NCBI GenBank assembly: GCA_035630295.1 | Contig: DASQKY010000042.1 | Location: 248,001-312,000, forward strand | DNA length: 64,000 bases | Origin: Acidimicrobiales bacterium | GTDB taxonomy: Bacteria > Actinomycetota > Acidimicrobiia > Acidimicrobiales > Iamiaceae | Reading direction: 5' to 3' | In this document: positions 43,796 through 52,002 of the stretch, piece after piece | Layout of the letters: every line of letters begins with the position of its first letter | How positions within the stretch are numbered: the stretch's first letter is position 1 | The notes under the pieces: model-generated | The model's input: only the letters and a program-made list of their open reading frames with translations | The model's database searches: none | Told to the model about the DNA's origin: nothing | Made by a program: the position numbers and the translations under genes

Positions 43796-45478
43796 GTGGA
43801 GACGACCCGGGACCGGAGGTCCGTGACCTCGGCCCGGCGCGGGCGGGAGCCCAACGCCGCCTTCCAGGTGCCCCCGTTCATGCGCCTGGCCCGGGTCCAC
43901 GCCGGCTCCGCCGCCGGTGATGCCATGGTCGCCGCCGCCCTGGCCGGAACCATCTTCTTCAGCGCCGCGGCCTCCGACGCCCGGGACAAGACGTTCCTCT
44001 ACCTGGCCCTCACCATGGCGCCGTTCGCGGTGGTCGCCCCCCTCATCGGCCCCGCCCTCGACCGGGCCCGCAGCGGCCGGCGGTGGATCGTCATCGGCTC
44101 GGCCGTCCTGCGGGCCCTGCTGTGCCTCGTCCTCATCGGGCGCACCGACAGCCTGCTGCTCTACCCGGCCGCCTTCGCCATCCTGGTCATCCAGAAGGGC
44201 TACGGCATCGCCCGGTCGTCGCTGGTCCCGGCCGTGGTCGAGAGCGACGCCGAGCTGGTGGAGGCCAACTCCAAGCTCCAGCTCCTGTCCGGGATCATGG
44301 GCTTCGTGGGGGTCGCCCCCGCCGCCCTGCTGTTCAAGCTGTTCGACGACGACCCCGGCCCGGCCCTGGGCCTGGCCGTCCTGACCTTCGCCGGCACCGC
44401 CGGCCTGGCCGTGCTGCTGCCCAAGGTGGCGGTGGCGCCCACCCCGGCCGGGCCGGAGGAGAAGGCCGAGCTGCGCACCGTCGGGGTCCTGCTGGCCGCC
44501 GCCTCCATGGGCCTGCTGCGGGGCATCGTCGGGTTCCTCACCGTCTACTACGCCTTCCACTTCCGCGAGGCCGACCAGCTCGCCGCCTTCGCCGTGGTGG
44601 CCGCGGTCAGCCTCCTGGGCACCCTGCTGGGCTCCGTGGCGGCACCCCGCCTGCGCCAGGTGTGGCCCGAGGAGCGCATGCTCATCTCGGTCCTGGTCTT
44701 CACGTTCACGGCGGGGGTCCTGGCCCTGGCCGTCGGGGGCGTGCCCGGCGCCGCCCTGCTGGGCGCGGTGGTCGGCGTGTCCTCCACCGCCGGCAAGCTG
44801 GCCTTCGACTCCATCGTCCAGCGCGACGCCCCCGATGCCAACCGGGGCCGGTTGTTCGCCAAGTTCGAGACCCGGTTCCAGCTCATCTGGGTGGTGGGGG
44901 CCATGCTCGGCCTGCTGCCCTTCGGTGCCCTGCGGGTGCCGTTCGGGGCGGTGGCCCTGGTGGCCGGCTTCGCCACCTTCACCTACGTGGTGGGGTTGGC
45001 CGCCTGGCGGCACCGCACCGGGGCCACCAGCTCGTCCTTCGGCCGCCAGGCCGTGCTCATCGACCAGGCCATGACCGAGGCCCAGGACAAGGCCAAGCGC
45101 CGGGTGCGGGATTCGTCCCGGGCCCTGGTCCGCCGGGTGCGCACCCGGGGCGAGGGAGCGGCGCCGAGGCCGGCTCGCCCACCGGTCGCCCCCGTGCGGG
45201 CCGGGCCGGGTGTGGGCGGGGCGCTGCCGGCCCGCACGGCGACCCCGGCCGATGCCGCCCCGACGGCGGCCGTCCCCCCCTCACCGGCCCCCGGCCCGCC
45301 CGCGACGGCCCCGGCCCCGCCGGTCCCCGACGACCCCACCGTCTTCGCCCCCGCTCCGGCCCCGCCCCGCCCGGACCCGGGCCAGGACCCGACCGTGTTC
45401 GCCCCGGCCTCGACCCCGCCCCCCGACGCCACCCGGCCCTGGCCCGGCGAGGACGACCCCACCCACCGCGTCCGCTGA
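43796..45478 (+). CDS. MFS-type transporter with proline-rich C-terminal tail
   Basis: 560 residues. About twelve membrane helices occupy residues ~35-415, with loops such as PLIGPALDRARSGRRWIVIGSAVLRA that resemble the MFS_3/enterobactin-exporter group. The substrate is unknown. The last ~120 residues are a cytoplasmic Pro/Ala/Arg tail with three spaced DPT motifs (DDPTVFAPA, DPTVFAPA, DDPTHRV), perhaps kinase targets. The start is set by the leaderless -10 element. It follows phoP by 132 bp and has its own promoter, so it is not part of the pho operon. Confidence 0.8.
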   Translation: METTRDRRSVTSARRGREPNAAFQVPPFMRLARVHAGSAAGDAMVAAALAGTIFFSAAASDARDKTFLYLALTMAPFAVVAPLIGPALDRARSGRRWIVIGSAVLRALLCLVLIGRTDSLLLYPAAFAILVIQKGYGIARSSLVPAVVESDAELVEANSKLQLLSGIMGFVGVAPAALLFKLFDDDPGPALGLAVLTFAGTAGLAVLLPKVAVAPTPAGPEEKAELRTVGVLLAAASMGLLRGIVGFLTVYYAFHFREADQLAAFAVVAAVSLLGTLLGSVAAPRLRQVWPEERMLISVLVFTFTAGVLALAVGGVPGAALLGAVVGVSSTAGKLAFDSIVQRDAPDANRGRLFAKFETRFQLIWVVGAMLGLLPFGALRVPFGAVALVAGFATFTYVVGLAAWRHRTGATSSSFGRQAVLIDQAMTEAQDKAKRRVRDSSRALVRRVRTRGEGAAPRPARPPVAPVRAGPGVGGALPARTATPADAAPTAAVPPSPAPGPPATAPAPPVPDDPTVFAPAPAPPRPDPGQDPTVFAPASTPPPDATRPWPGEDDPTHRVR

Positions 45479-45496
45479 CCCGGGCCGCGGCCCGGG
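45479..45496. terminator. Bidirectional terminator-like palindrome
   Basis: CCCGGGCCGCGGCCCGGG is a perfect 18-bp palindrome filling almost the whole 19-bp gap between two convergent stops. Confidence 0.55.
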
Positions 45497-45497
45497 A

Positions 45498-46721
45498 TCA
45501 GGGCTGGTCGGCGTCGATGTCGATGCGGGCCAGCCAGAGGCCGGGGGCGGCCAGCTCGGCCGGGGTGGGGAGGTGCTCGGGCCGCTCCCACAGCCGGGCC
45601 AGGCCCTCGGCCCCGGCCCGCTCGACCACGCCCTCGACGAAGGTCTCGCCCCGGGCCACCCGGGACGGGGTGAGGTTGAGGCCGAAGAGCCGCTCGACGA
45701 AGCGGTCGGCCGGGCTGGTCTCGACCCGGCGGCGACGCATGGCCTCGGTGACCTGCCCGTAGTTGCCGACCAGGGCCCCGCCCACGCTGTCCATGACGTG
45801 GTCGACCCAGCCCACGATGGCGGCCACCAGCGAGTCCAGCCGGGGGCGGATCTCCTCCTGGGCCGGGGACGTGGAGGCGCCCAGCAGCACCTCGGGGTCG
45901 GTGAAGAGGCGCTGGACCGACTCCAGCCCGCCCCCCTCGCCGGTCTCGATGTCGGCCAGGGCCCGCTCGAAGCCCTCCGGGTCGGGCCGGAAGCCGGCCA
46001 CGTAGCGCTCGATCAGGCCCTGCAGCTCGTCCCGCACGTGGGGCACGCCCAGCACGGCGTGGTGGGCCACCTCGTGGAGGCAGACCCACAGGCGGACGTC
46101 GTCGAGGCCCAGGCTCCACTCGGCCGCGAAGGCGTCCACCGCGGGCAGCACCACCATGATCTCGTCCCCGGGCGGACGGGGCACGGGCAGGTCGTACTGC
46201 CCGAAGGACCGGGTGGCCAGGTGGCCCACCATGGACCCGGCGGCCATGCCCAGGGTCATGGGCTGGAGCATCCCCATGAGCTGGCCGATCCAGGCCGAGG
46301 CGTCGTCGTCGTCGTCGGGGTCGGCGGGCTCCGGGCCGGACGTGGCCGGGTGGGCGCCGGGCCCCGTCTCGCCGCCGGTGGAGCCCAGGGACCGGGCCAG
46401 GCGCTCGAACAGGGAGCGGTGGTCATCCAGGGTGCGGGCCACCCACTGGGTGCGGGTGACGGGCACGATGGACACGCCGGTGCCGCGGTGCGAGGGCTCC
46501 AGCCCGCCGGCCCCGGCCACCTGCAGCTCGGCCACCCGGGCCAGCTGCTCGAGCTGGATGCGGGCCATGGGGTCGACGTTGGGCTCGGCCTGGCCGTCGG
46601 TGGCGATGCTGTGGGCGATCTGGCGGGCCGCGTCCCACGCCACCGGGCCCTGGCGGCTCAGCATCCGGGCCAGGTCGCCGAAGAAGGGCACGCCCCCGAA
46701 GGGATCCCCGCCGCCGCTCAT
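45498..46721 (-). CDS. Zinc-dependent metalloprotease of the DUF2342 family
   Basis: 407 residues. The zinc motif HEVAH (LWVCLHEVAHHAV, ~215) lies in the DUF2342 context GHLATRSFGQYDLPVPRP, AFAAEWSLGLDDVRLWVCLHEVAHH and LIERYVAGFRPDPEG. These proteins are almost restricted to actinobacteria and are often called coenzyme-F420-biosynthesis-associated, though no F420 gene is nearby. They are cytoplasmic and their substrates are unknown. The ATG at 46721 diverges from the SDR-like gene. Confidence 0.85.
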   Translation of the reverse strand: MSGGGDPFGGVPFFGDLARMLSRQGPVAWDAARQIAHSIATDGQAEPNVDPMARIQLEQLARVAELQVAGAGGLEPSHRGTGVSIVPVTRTQWVARTLDDHRSLFERLARSLGSTGGETGPGAHPATSGPEPADPDDDDDASAWIGQLMGMLQPMTLGMAAGSMVGHLATRSFGQYDLPVPRPPGDEIMVVLPAVDAFAAEWSLGLDDVRLWVCLHEVAHHAVLGVPHVRDELQGLIERYVAGFRPDPEGFERALADIETGEGGGLESVQRLFTDPEVLLGASTSPAQEEIRPRLDSLVAAIVGWVDHVMDSVGGALVGNYGQVTEAMRRRRVETSPADRFVERLFGLNLTPSRVARGETFVEGVVERAGAEGLARLWERPEHLPTPAELAAPGLWLARIDIDADQP

Positions 46722-46797
46722 CGGGCCCCCGGCCCGGGGGGCTCCGGCGGGCGGGGCGAGCCGCGATGTGGCGAGGGGGGGCGCACGACGGCATCGT

Positions 46798-47868
46798 ATG
46801 CGGATGGCAGCTGACTCCCTCCGCGGCCCGGCCGGTGGTCCCGTGGCGGGGGCGGTGGCCGTCACCGGCGCCAGCGGCGCCCTGAGCCGGGCGGTGGTGG
46901 CCCTGCTGGCCGACGACCCGGCCGTGGCCCGGGTGGTGGCCCTCGACGAGGGGGTCGACCTGCTGGCCGACGACCTGAAGCCCCGCCTGGAGGGGGTGGG
47001 CACCCTGGTCCACCTGGCCTCGGTGTTCGGCCCGGCCCTGGACGACGACCCGGCGGTGGAGCGGGCCGACGACGTCACCACGGCCCAGCGCCTGCTCGAC
47101 GCGGCCGGCGACGTGGGCGTGAGCCACGTGGTGCTGCTCTCCTCGGCCACGGTCTACGGGGCGTGGGCCAACAACGCCATGCCCCTCACCGAGGACGCCA
47201 CCCTCCGGCCCGCCCCCGACATGGCCTTCGCCGTGCAGCGGGCCGAGATCGAGCGCCGCCTGGCCGAGTGGCGCCACGACCACCCGGCGGCCACCACCGC
47301 GGTCCTGCGCCCGGCCCCGCTGGTGGGCGACGACGGCCCCGGGGGGTGGCTGGCCCGGGCCCTGCACGAGGCCCGCCGGGTGGCCGACCCCGACGGCGAT
47401 CCGCCGGCCCAGTTCCTCCACGTCGACGACCTGGCCTCGGCGGTGGCCCTGGCCGTCACCGCCCGCATCGACGGGGCCCGCAACGTGGCCCCCGACGGGT
47501 GGCTGCGGGGCTCGGAGTACACCGCCCTCGACGCCGGCACCCCCAAGGTGCGGCTGCCCCGGCCGGTGGGTGACCGGGTGACCCGCCTGCGGTGGTGGCT
47601 GCGCCTGGCCCCCACCCCGCCGGGGCTGCAGCCCTACGCCCGGCACCCCTGGGTGGTGGCCAACGACGCCCTCCGGGCCGACGGCTGGGTTCCGGCCCAC
47701 GCCAACGACGAGGCCTTCGTCGACGGCACCCCGGCCACCGCCCTGGCCACCCTCAGCCCCCGTCGCCGCCAGGAGATCGCCCTGGGCGTCACCGGGGGGG
47801 TGCTGGGCCTGGGCCTGGCCGGTGCTGCGGTGGCCGTCGCCCGCCGGGCCCGCGCCGCCCGTCGCTGA
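46798..47868 (+). CDS. Atypical NAD-dependent epimerase/SDR-like protein
   Basis: 356 residues. The Rossmann nucleotide motif is TGASGALSR and LVHLASVFG plus LLSSATVYGAW match extended SDRs. The catalytic YxxxK is not present: the expected stretch reads AFAVQRAEIE, with Phe for Tyr and Arg for Lys. It may bind NAD(P) without the normal epimerase chemistry. The C-terminus ends in a hydrophobic segment (LGVTGGVLGLGLAGAAVAV) and a basic tail, suggesting membrane attachment. Start ATG 46798 or 46804. The 76-bp divergent gap shows no clear -10 element. Confidence 0.75.
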   Translation: MRMAADSLRGPAGGPVAGAVAVTGASGALSRAVVALLADDPAVARVVALDEGVDLLADDLKPRLEGVGTLVHLASVFGPALDDDPAVERADDVTTAQRLLDAAGDVGVSHVVLLSSATVYGAWANNAMPLTEDATLRPAPDMAFAVQRAEIERRLAEWRHDHPAATTAVLRPAPLVGDDGPGGWLARALHEARRVADPDGDPPAQFLHVDDLASAVALAVTARIDGARNVAPDGWLRGSEYTALDAGTPKVRLPRPVGDRVTRLRWWLRLAPTPPGLQPYARHPWVVANDALRADGWVPAHANDEAFVDGTPATALATLSPRRRQEIALGVTGGVLGLGLAGAAVAVARRARAARR

Positions 47869-47872
47869 CCGC

Positions 47873-47897
47873 CGCGCCGGCCGCTGAGGTCGGCGCG
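47873..47897. terminator. Hairpin between convergent genes, probable bidirectional terminator
   Basis: CGCGCCGGCC, loop GCTGA, GGTCGGCGCG folds into a 10-bp stem with one G-T pair. It lies 5 bp after the SDR stop and 13 bp before the pseudo-HtrA stop. Confidence 0.5.
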
Positions 47898-47910
47898 CCG
47901 CCGGTCGGGG

Positions 47911-49068
47911 TCAGGGCCCGGTCGGCGGCGAGGTGAGGGTGACCGCCACCGAGGCGGTGCGCCCGCCGCGGGCCCGCTCGACGTCGACCTGCTGGCCCGG
48001 GCGGGTGAGGGTGAGGGCAGCCTGCACGTCGGCCAGGGCGCGGACCCGGTCGGCTCCCACGGCCACGATCACGTCGCCGGCGGCGATCCCGGCCTCGGCG
48101 GCCGGCGATCCCGCTGTCACCTCCTCGACCACGACGCCGGCCGGCACCGAGGGGGCCGGGTCGCGGCCCGAGCCCCGGATGCCCAGCCACCCCCGGTCGA
48201 CCCGGCCGACGCGGTCGAGGTCGGAGGCCACCCGCAGGGCGACGTCGGCCGGCACCGCGAAGCCGGTGGCCAGGCCCTCGGCCACCCACAGGCACACGCC
48301 CCGCACCAGGCCCTGCTCGTCGACCAGGGCCCCGCCGTCGGCCCACGCCGGCATGGCGCTGTCCACCTCGATCAGGCCCACCAGGCGCCCCCCGTCGGCA
48401 TCGGCGTGGGTGCCGGTGGCGCTCACCACCCCCTGGGTCAGGGTGGGGCCGCCCGGACCCGACCAGGCCGCCACGGTGATGGCCCGCTCGCCGGGCTGCG
48501 GCGCCGTCGTGTCGAGGTCGGCGGTGGGGTAGCCCGTCCCGGCCACGTCGAGGGCGGCCAGGCCGGTGACGTCGTCGCGGCCGGCCACGGTGGCCGGGGC
48601 CGACCGGCCTGAGGGCCAGGTGACGGCCACCGCGGTGGCCCCCGACACCAGGCGGGCGCTGGTCACGACCAGGCCGTCCTCCCGGACCACGACACCCGAG
48701 CCCCGGCGGTGCTGGTCGCCCACGGTCACCGTGATCTCGACCACGGCCGGGCCCACCGTGGCGGCCACGGCCCGGGCGGTGCGGACCGCGGTGGTGGCGG
48801 TGACGTCGGTGACGGGCCGGTTCTCGACCCGCTCCACCACCCGGGGCGAGAACGTGCCCATGGCCACCAGGGTGGCCACCGTGGCCGCGGCCCCGGTGAG
48901 GCCGGACAGCACGGCCACCGCGACCAGGGCCCGCTTCCGGCCCCCGGTCCCGGCGCCGACCGGCACCGCCGGAGCCGGGGTGACCAGCTCCGAGGGGTGG
49001 CGCCAGAGCCGGTCCTCGGGGGGTAGGGGCGCTCGGGGACCGGACCGGTCGTCGGCTTCGTCGCGCAC
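47911..49068 (-). CDS. Degenerate HtrA-like PDZ protein (probable pseudoprotease)
   Basis: 385 residues with the HtrA plan: cytoplasmic start, one membrane helix (RALVAVAVLSGLTGAAATVATLVA), trypsin-like fold, PDZ domain (SVPAGVVVEEVTAGSPAAEAGIAAGDVI). The catalytic His position reads VVTSARLVSG (Arg for His), and the Ser loop reads PAWADGGALV where GNSGGPL is expected, so Ser is Asp. Only the Asp region (DDVTGLAALD) is conserved. It therefore probably binds but does not cut proteins. An intact relative is at 24675. GTG 49068 is supported by a -10 element 8 bp upstream. Confidence 0.82.
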   Translation of the reverse strand: MRDEADDRSGPRAPLPPEDRLWRHPSELVTPAPAVPVGAGTGGRKRALVAVAVLSGLTGAAATVATLVAMGTFSPRVVERVENRPVTDVTATTAVRTARAVAATVGPAVVEITVTVGDQHRRGSGVVVREDGLVVTSARLVSGATAVAVTWPSGRSAPATVAGRDDVTGLAALDVAGTGYPTADLDTTAPQPGERAITVAAWSGPGGPTLTQGVVSATGTHADADGGRLVGLIEVDSAMPAWADGGALVDEQGLVRGVCLWVAEGLATGFAVPADVALRVASDLDRVGRVDRGWLGIRGSGRDPAPSVPAGVVVEEVTAGSPAAEAGIAAGDVIVAVGADRVRALADVQAALTLTRPGQQVDVERARGGRTASVAVTLTSPPTGP

Positions 49069-49076
49069 GGGGGCGC

Positions 49077-49082
49077 AGGCTA
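49077..49082 (-). promoter_or_regulatory. -10 element TAGCCT, leaderless promoter of the pseudo-HtrA gene
   Basis: The minus strand reads CTCGGTAGCCT, then 8 bp, then the GTG at 49068. Confidence 0.5.
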
Positions 49083-49155
49083 CCGAGGCCGGGCGCCGAG
49101 GGTGCCGCGGGGTCCCGAGGGCGAGGCGACCCGGGACCCCGGGGGCGGGGACCAA

Positions 49156-49161
49156 TACGAT
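49156..49161 (+). promoter_or_regulatory. -10 element TACGAT, leaderless promoter of moaE
   Basis: CCAATACGAT is followed by 6 bp and the GTG at 49168. Confidence 0.5.
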
Positions 49162-49167
49162 GGGCGG

Positions 49168-49749
49168 GTGCCCCCCGGGTCACCCATCCCCGCCACCCCT
49201 GCCTCCGCGCCCACCGCCGCCCCGTCCGGGGGCGGCCCGGCCGCGCCCGGGGCCACGGCCCTGCCCGTCCCCCCCGCCGCCGACACCTGGGTCGACCTCA
49301 GCACCGCCCCCCTGTCCGTGGGCCCGGTGGCGGCCTGGGCCGGCACGCCCGAGGTGGGCGCGGTGGTGACCTTCAGCGGCACCGCCCGCGACCACGCGGA
49401 GGGCCGGGACGGGGTCACGTCGCTCACCTACGAGGCCTACGCCACCGCGGCCCGGGCCCGGATGGCCGAGGTGGTGGCGGACACCCGTCGGCGTTGGCCC
49501 CAGGTCCGGCGGGTGGCCGCCCTGCACCGCACCGGCCGGCTGGTGGTGGGCGACGTGGCCGTCGTGGTCGCCGTCTCCGCCCCCCACCGGGGCCCGGCCT
49601 TCGCCGCCGCCGCCCACTGCATCGACACCCTGAAGGCCACCGTCCCGCTGTGGAAGCGGGAGGCGTGGACCGGCGGCGAGGACTGGGGCACCGACGCCAC
49701 CCCCATCGACCACACCACCCCCGCACCGGAGGCGTCCGCCACCTCATGA
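49168..49749 (+). CDS. moaE: Molybdopterin synthase catalytic subunit MoaE
   Basis: 193 residues. The MoaE core begins around residue 40 after a Pro/Ala-rich extension. VTFSGTARDHAEGRDGVTSLTYEAY, AALHRTGRLVVGDVAVVVAVSAPHR and LKATVPLWKREAW (catalytic Lys ~162) are diagnostic. With MoaD it inserts sulfur into precursor Z to make molybdopterin. No other moa gene is in the window. Its stop overlaps the next ATG (ATGA), tying it to the small membrane protein and mreB. Confidence 0.92.
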   Translation: MPPGSPIPATPASAPTAAPSGGGPAAPGATALPVPPAADTWVDLSTAPLSVGPVAAWAGTPEVGAVVTFSGTARDHAEGRDGVTSLTYEAYATAARARMAEVVADTRRRWPQVRRVAALHRTGRLVVGDVAVVVAVSAPHRGPAFAAAAHCIDTLKATVPLWKREAWTGGEDWGTDATPIDHTTPAPEASATS

Positions 49750-49985
49750 GCCCGTTCGTGTTCCTCCTCATCCCCGTGGTCATCGTGGTGCTGGCGTCGC
49801 TGGTCATGTGGCTCCGGGGCCGCCAGCCCCAGACCCTCAACTCCGGCATCCACGGCTTCCGCCGGGAGATGGACGCCCTGTCCCCCGGGGCGGCCAGCCC
49901 CAGGCCCCGGCGCTTCGACGCCGAGGGCGGGCCCGACGCCCCCGACGCCCCCAGCCCCGCTCCCGGGCCCGGTCGGGACGCCTGA
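49746..49985 (+). CDS. Small membrane protein between moaE and mreB
   Basis: 79 residues. One N-terminal membrane helix (FVFLLIPVVIVVLASLVMWL) is followed by TLNSGIHGFRREMDALSP, which looks conserved, and a Pro/Ala/Gly tail. I recall similar short proteins next to mreB-like genes in Acidimicrobiia but cannot name a family. It overlaps moaE by four bases and ends 3 nt before mreB, so the three genes form an operon. Confidence 0.7.
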   Translation: MSPFVFLLIPVVIVVLASLVMWLRGRQPQTLNSGIHGFRREMDALSPGAASPRPRRFDAEGGPDAPDAPSPAPGPGRDA

Positions 49986-49988
49986 CCC

Positions 49989-50993
49989 GTGGCCCGCGAC
50001 CTGGCCATCGACCTCGGGACCGCCAACACCCTCGTCTACGCCCGGGGCCAGGGCATCGTGCTCAACGAGCCGTCGGTCATCGCCCTGAACCAGAACACCG
50101 GCGACGTCCTGGCCATGGGCCACGAGGCCTGGCAGATGATCGGCCGCACCCCCGGGTCGATCGTGGCCGTGCGCCCCCTCCGCCAGGGCGCCATCACCGA
50201 CTTCGACATCACCCAGCGGATGATCCGCCTGCTCCTCCACCGGGCCGGGGTGAGCCGCTTCAACCGCCCCCGGGTGGTGATCTGCGTGCCCTCGGCCATC
50301 ACCGAGGTCGAGCGCCGGGCCGTCACCGAGGCGGCCCGCCGGGCCGGGGCGGCCGAGGCCCAGCTCCTGGAGCAGCCCATGGCCGCCGCCCTCGGGGCCG
50401 GGCTCACCATCAACGAGCCGGTGGCCAACATGGTGGTCGACGTGGGGGGCGGCACGTCGGAGACGGCGCTCATCTCCCTGGGCGGGGTGGTGGCCCTCCA
50501 AGCCGTGCGGGTCGGGTCCTTCGACATCGACGCCGCCATCCAGGGCTTCGTCCGCCGCGAGTACGGCATCGCCATCGGGGAGCGGACGGCCGAGGACATC
50601 AAGGTCTCGATCGGCTCGGCCTTCCCGGTGCGCGACGACGTCAAGGCCGAGGTGCGGGGCCGGGACCTCATGACCGGCCTGCCCAAGACGGTGATCCTCT
50701 CGCCGGGCGAGGTCCGCCTGGCCATCGACGAGCCGGTGACCGCCATCGTCGACTCGGTGATCGCCTGCCTGGGCGAGGCCCCTCCCGAGCTGGCCCACGA
50801 CCTGATCGTGCGGGGCATGCACCTGGTGGGCGGGGGCGGCATGCTCGCCGGCCTGGGCCAGCGCATCGCGAACGAGACCGAGATCCCGGTGTACCTGGTG
50901 GACGCCCCGCTGGAGTGCGTGGTGCTCGGCGCCGGGCGCTGCATCGAGGCCTACGACCAGCTCAAGGTCATGTTCATGGGGGCGCGCATGTAG
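49989..50993 (+). CDS. mreB: Actin-like protein MreB
   Basis: 334 residues. Nucleotide-binding blocks are DLAIDLGTANTLVYARGQGIVLNEPSV (phosphate 1), VVDVGGGTSETALISLGG (phosphate 2) and HLVGGGGMLAGL (adenosine), all as in MreB. MreB filaments guide cell-wall synthesis, but many Acidimicrobiia are not simple rods. mreC, mreD, rodA and pbp2 are not beside it. GTG start 3 nt after the small membrane protein gene. Confidence 0.92.
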   Translation: MARDLAIDLGTANTLVYARGQGIVLNEPSVIALNQNTGDVLAMGHEAWQMIGRTPGSIVAVRPLRQGAITDFDITQRMIRLLLHRAGVSRFNRPRVVICVPSAITEVERRAVTEAARRAGAAEAQLLEQPMAAALGAGLTINEPVANMVVDVGGGTSETALISLGGVVALQAVRVGSFDIDAAIQGFVRREYGIAIGERTAEDIKVSIGSAFPVRDDVKAEVRGRDLMTGLPKTVILSPGEVRLAIDEPVTAIVDSVIACLGEAPPELAHDLIVRGMHLVGGGGMLAGLGQRIANETEIPVYLVDAPLECVVLGAGRCIEAYDQLKVMFMGARM

Positions 50994-50995
50994 CG

Positions 50996-51010
50996 CCCCC
51001 CACCGGGGGG
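50996..51010 (+). terminator. Terminator-like hairpin after mreB
   Basis: CCCCCC, loop ACC, GGGGGG begins 3 bp after the mreB stop. Confidence 0.45.
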
Positions 51011-51052
51011 TGAGGCGCCGGCCCGTCCGCGGCGTCGCCGGCCGGCACGTGG

Positions 51053-51058
51053 TTAGAT
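51053..51058 (+). promoter_or_regulatory. Candidate -10 (TTAGAT) of the liv operon
   Basis: GGTTAGATGA is the only AT-rich patch in the 154-bp gap before livG. It would give a leader of about 85 nt. AGGAGA at 51129-51134 is the ribosome site. Confidence 0.35.
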
Positions 51059-51147
51059 GACCCCCGCCGGCCCCTCGGGTGACCGGCGCCACAGCAGGGC
51101 GCGACGAGCCCGTCGCCGGGGCCCACCCAGGAGACGCAGCCGACCAC

Positions 51148-52002
51148 ATGACCGAGGACACCGCCATCCCCGGGGACGCCAGGCCGACGGGCGGCGCGGG
51201 CCCGGCGCGGCCGGGGGCACCGCTCCTGGACGTGGTGGACGTCGGGGTGCGCTTCGGCGGCGTGGTGGCCCTCGACGGCCTCAGCTTCACCATCGGCGAG
51301 GGGGCCATCTGCGCCCTCATCGGGCCCAACGGGGCCGGCAAGACCACGCTGTTCAACGTCATCAGCCGCCTCTACGACGCCACCACCGGCCAGGTCACCT
51401 TCGCCGGGCGGGACCTCCTGCGGGTGCCCCCCCACGGCATCGCCCGGGCCGGCATCGCCCGCACGTTCCAGAACGTGGCCCTGTTCCCCGGGCTCTCCGT
51501 CCTCGACAACGTGCGGGTCGGCGCCCACACCGAGGGCACCGTGGGCTTCGTGCGGGGCCTGCTGGGCCTGGGCCGGGCCGAGGACCGGCGCCTGGCCGCC
51601 GAGGCCATGGAGCTGCTGGAGCGCCTGGAGCTGGCCCACCTGGCCCACCGCCCGGCCGCCGGCCTGCCCTTCGGCACCCTGAAGCGCATCGAGCTGGCCC
51701 GGGCCCTGGCCGCCCGGCCCCGGCTCCTCATGCTGGACGAGCCGGCCAACGGCCTGACCCACGCCGAGGTCGACGACCTGGCCGAGACCATCCGGGAGCT
51801 GCGCGACGAGCGCGACCTCACCGTCCTCCTGGTCGAGCACCACATGGCCATGGTCATGGCCATCTCCGACCACATCGTGGTGCTCGACTTCGGCCGCCGC
51901 ATCGCCGAGGGCCCGCCCGAGGTGGTGCGCCACGACCCGAAGGTGATCGAGGCCTACCTGGGCACCACCGACGACGCCGAGGGGGTGGCGCCCGGTGGCT
52001 GA
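51148..52002 (+). CDS. livG: Branched-chain amino acid-type ABC transporter ATPase LivG
   Basis: 284 residues. Walker A GPNGAGKTT, RTFQNVALFPGLSVLDNV, Walker B LLMLDEPANGL and LLVEHHMAMVMAISDHIVVLDFG are typical of LivG. The signature motif is altered to LPFGTLKRIELARA, a common LivG form. The first ~25 residues are a Pro/Ala/Gly extension. It is the first gene of livGFHMK and overlaps livF by eight bases. The real substrate may be an amino acid, amide or urea. Confidence 0.9.
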   Translation: MTEDTAIPGDARPTGGAGPARPGAPLLDVVDVGVRFGGVVALDGLSFTIGEGAICALIGPNGAGKTTLFNVISRLYDATTGQVTFAGRDLLRVPPHGIARAGIARTFQNVALFPGLSVLDNVRVGAHTEGTVGFVRGLLGLGRAEDRRLAAEAMELLERLELAHLAHRPAAGLPFGTLKRIELARALAARPRLLMLDEPANGLTHAEVDDLAETIRELRDERDLTVLLVEHHMAMVMAISDHIVVLDFGRRIAEGPPEVVRHDPKVIEAYLGTTDDAEGVAPGG

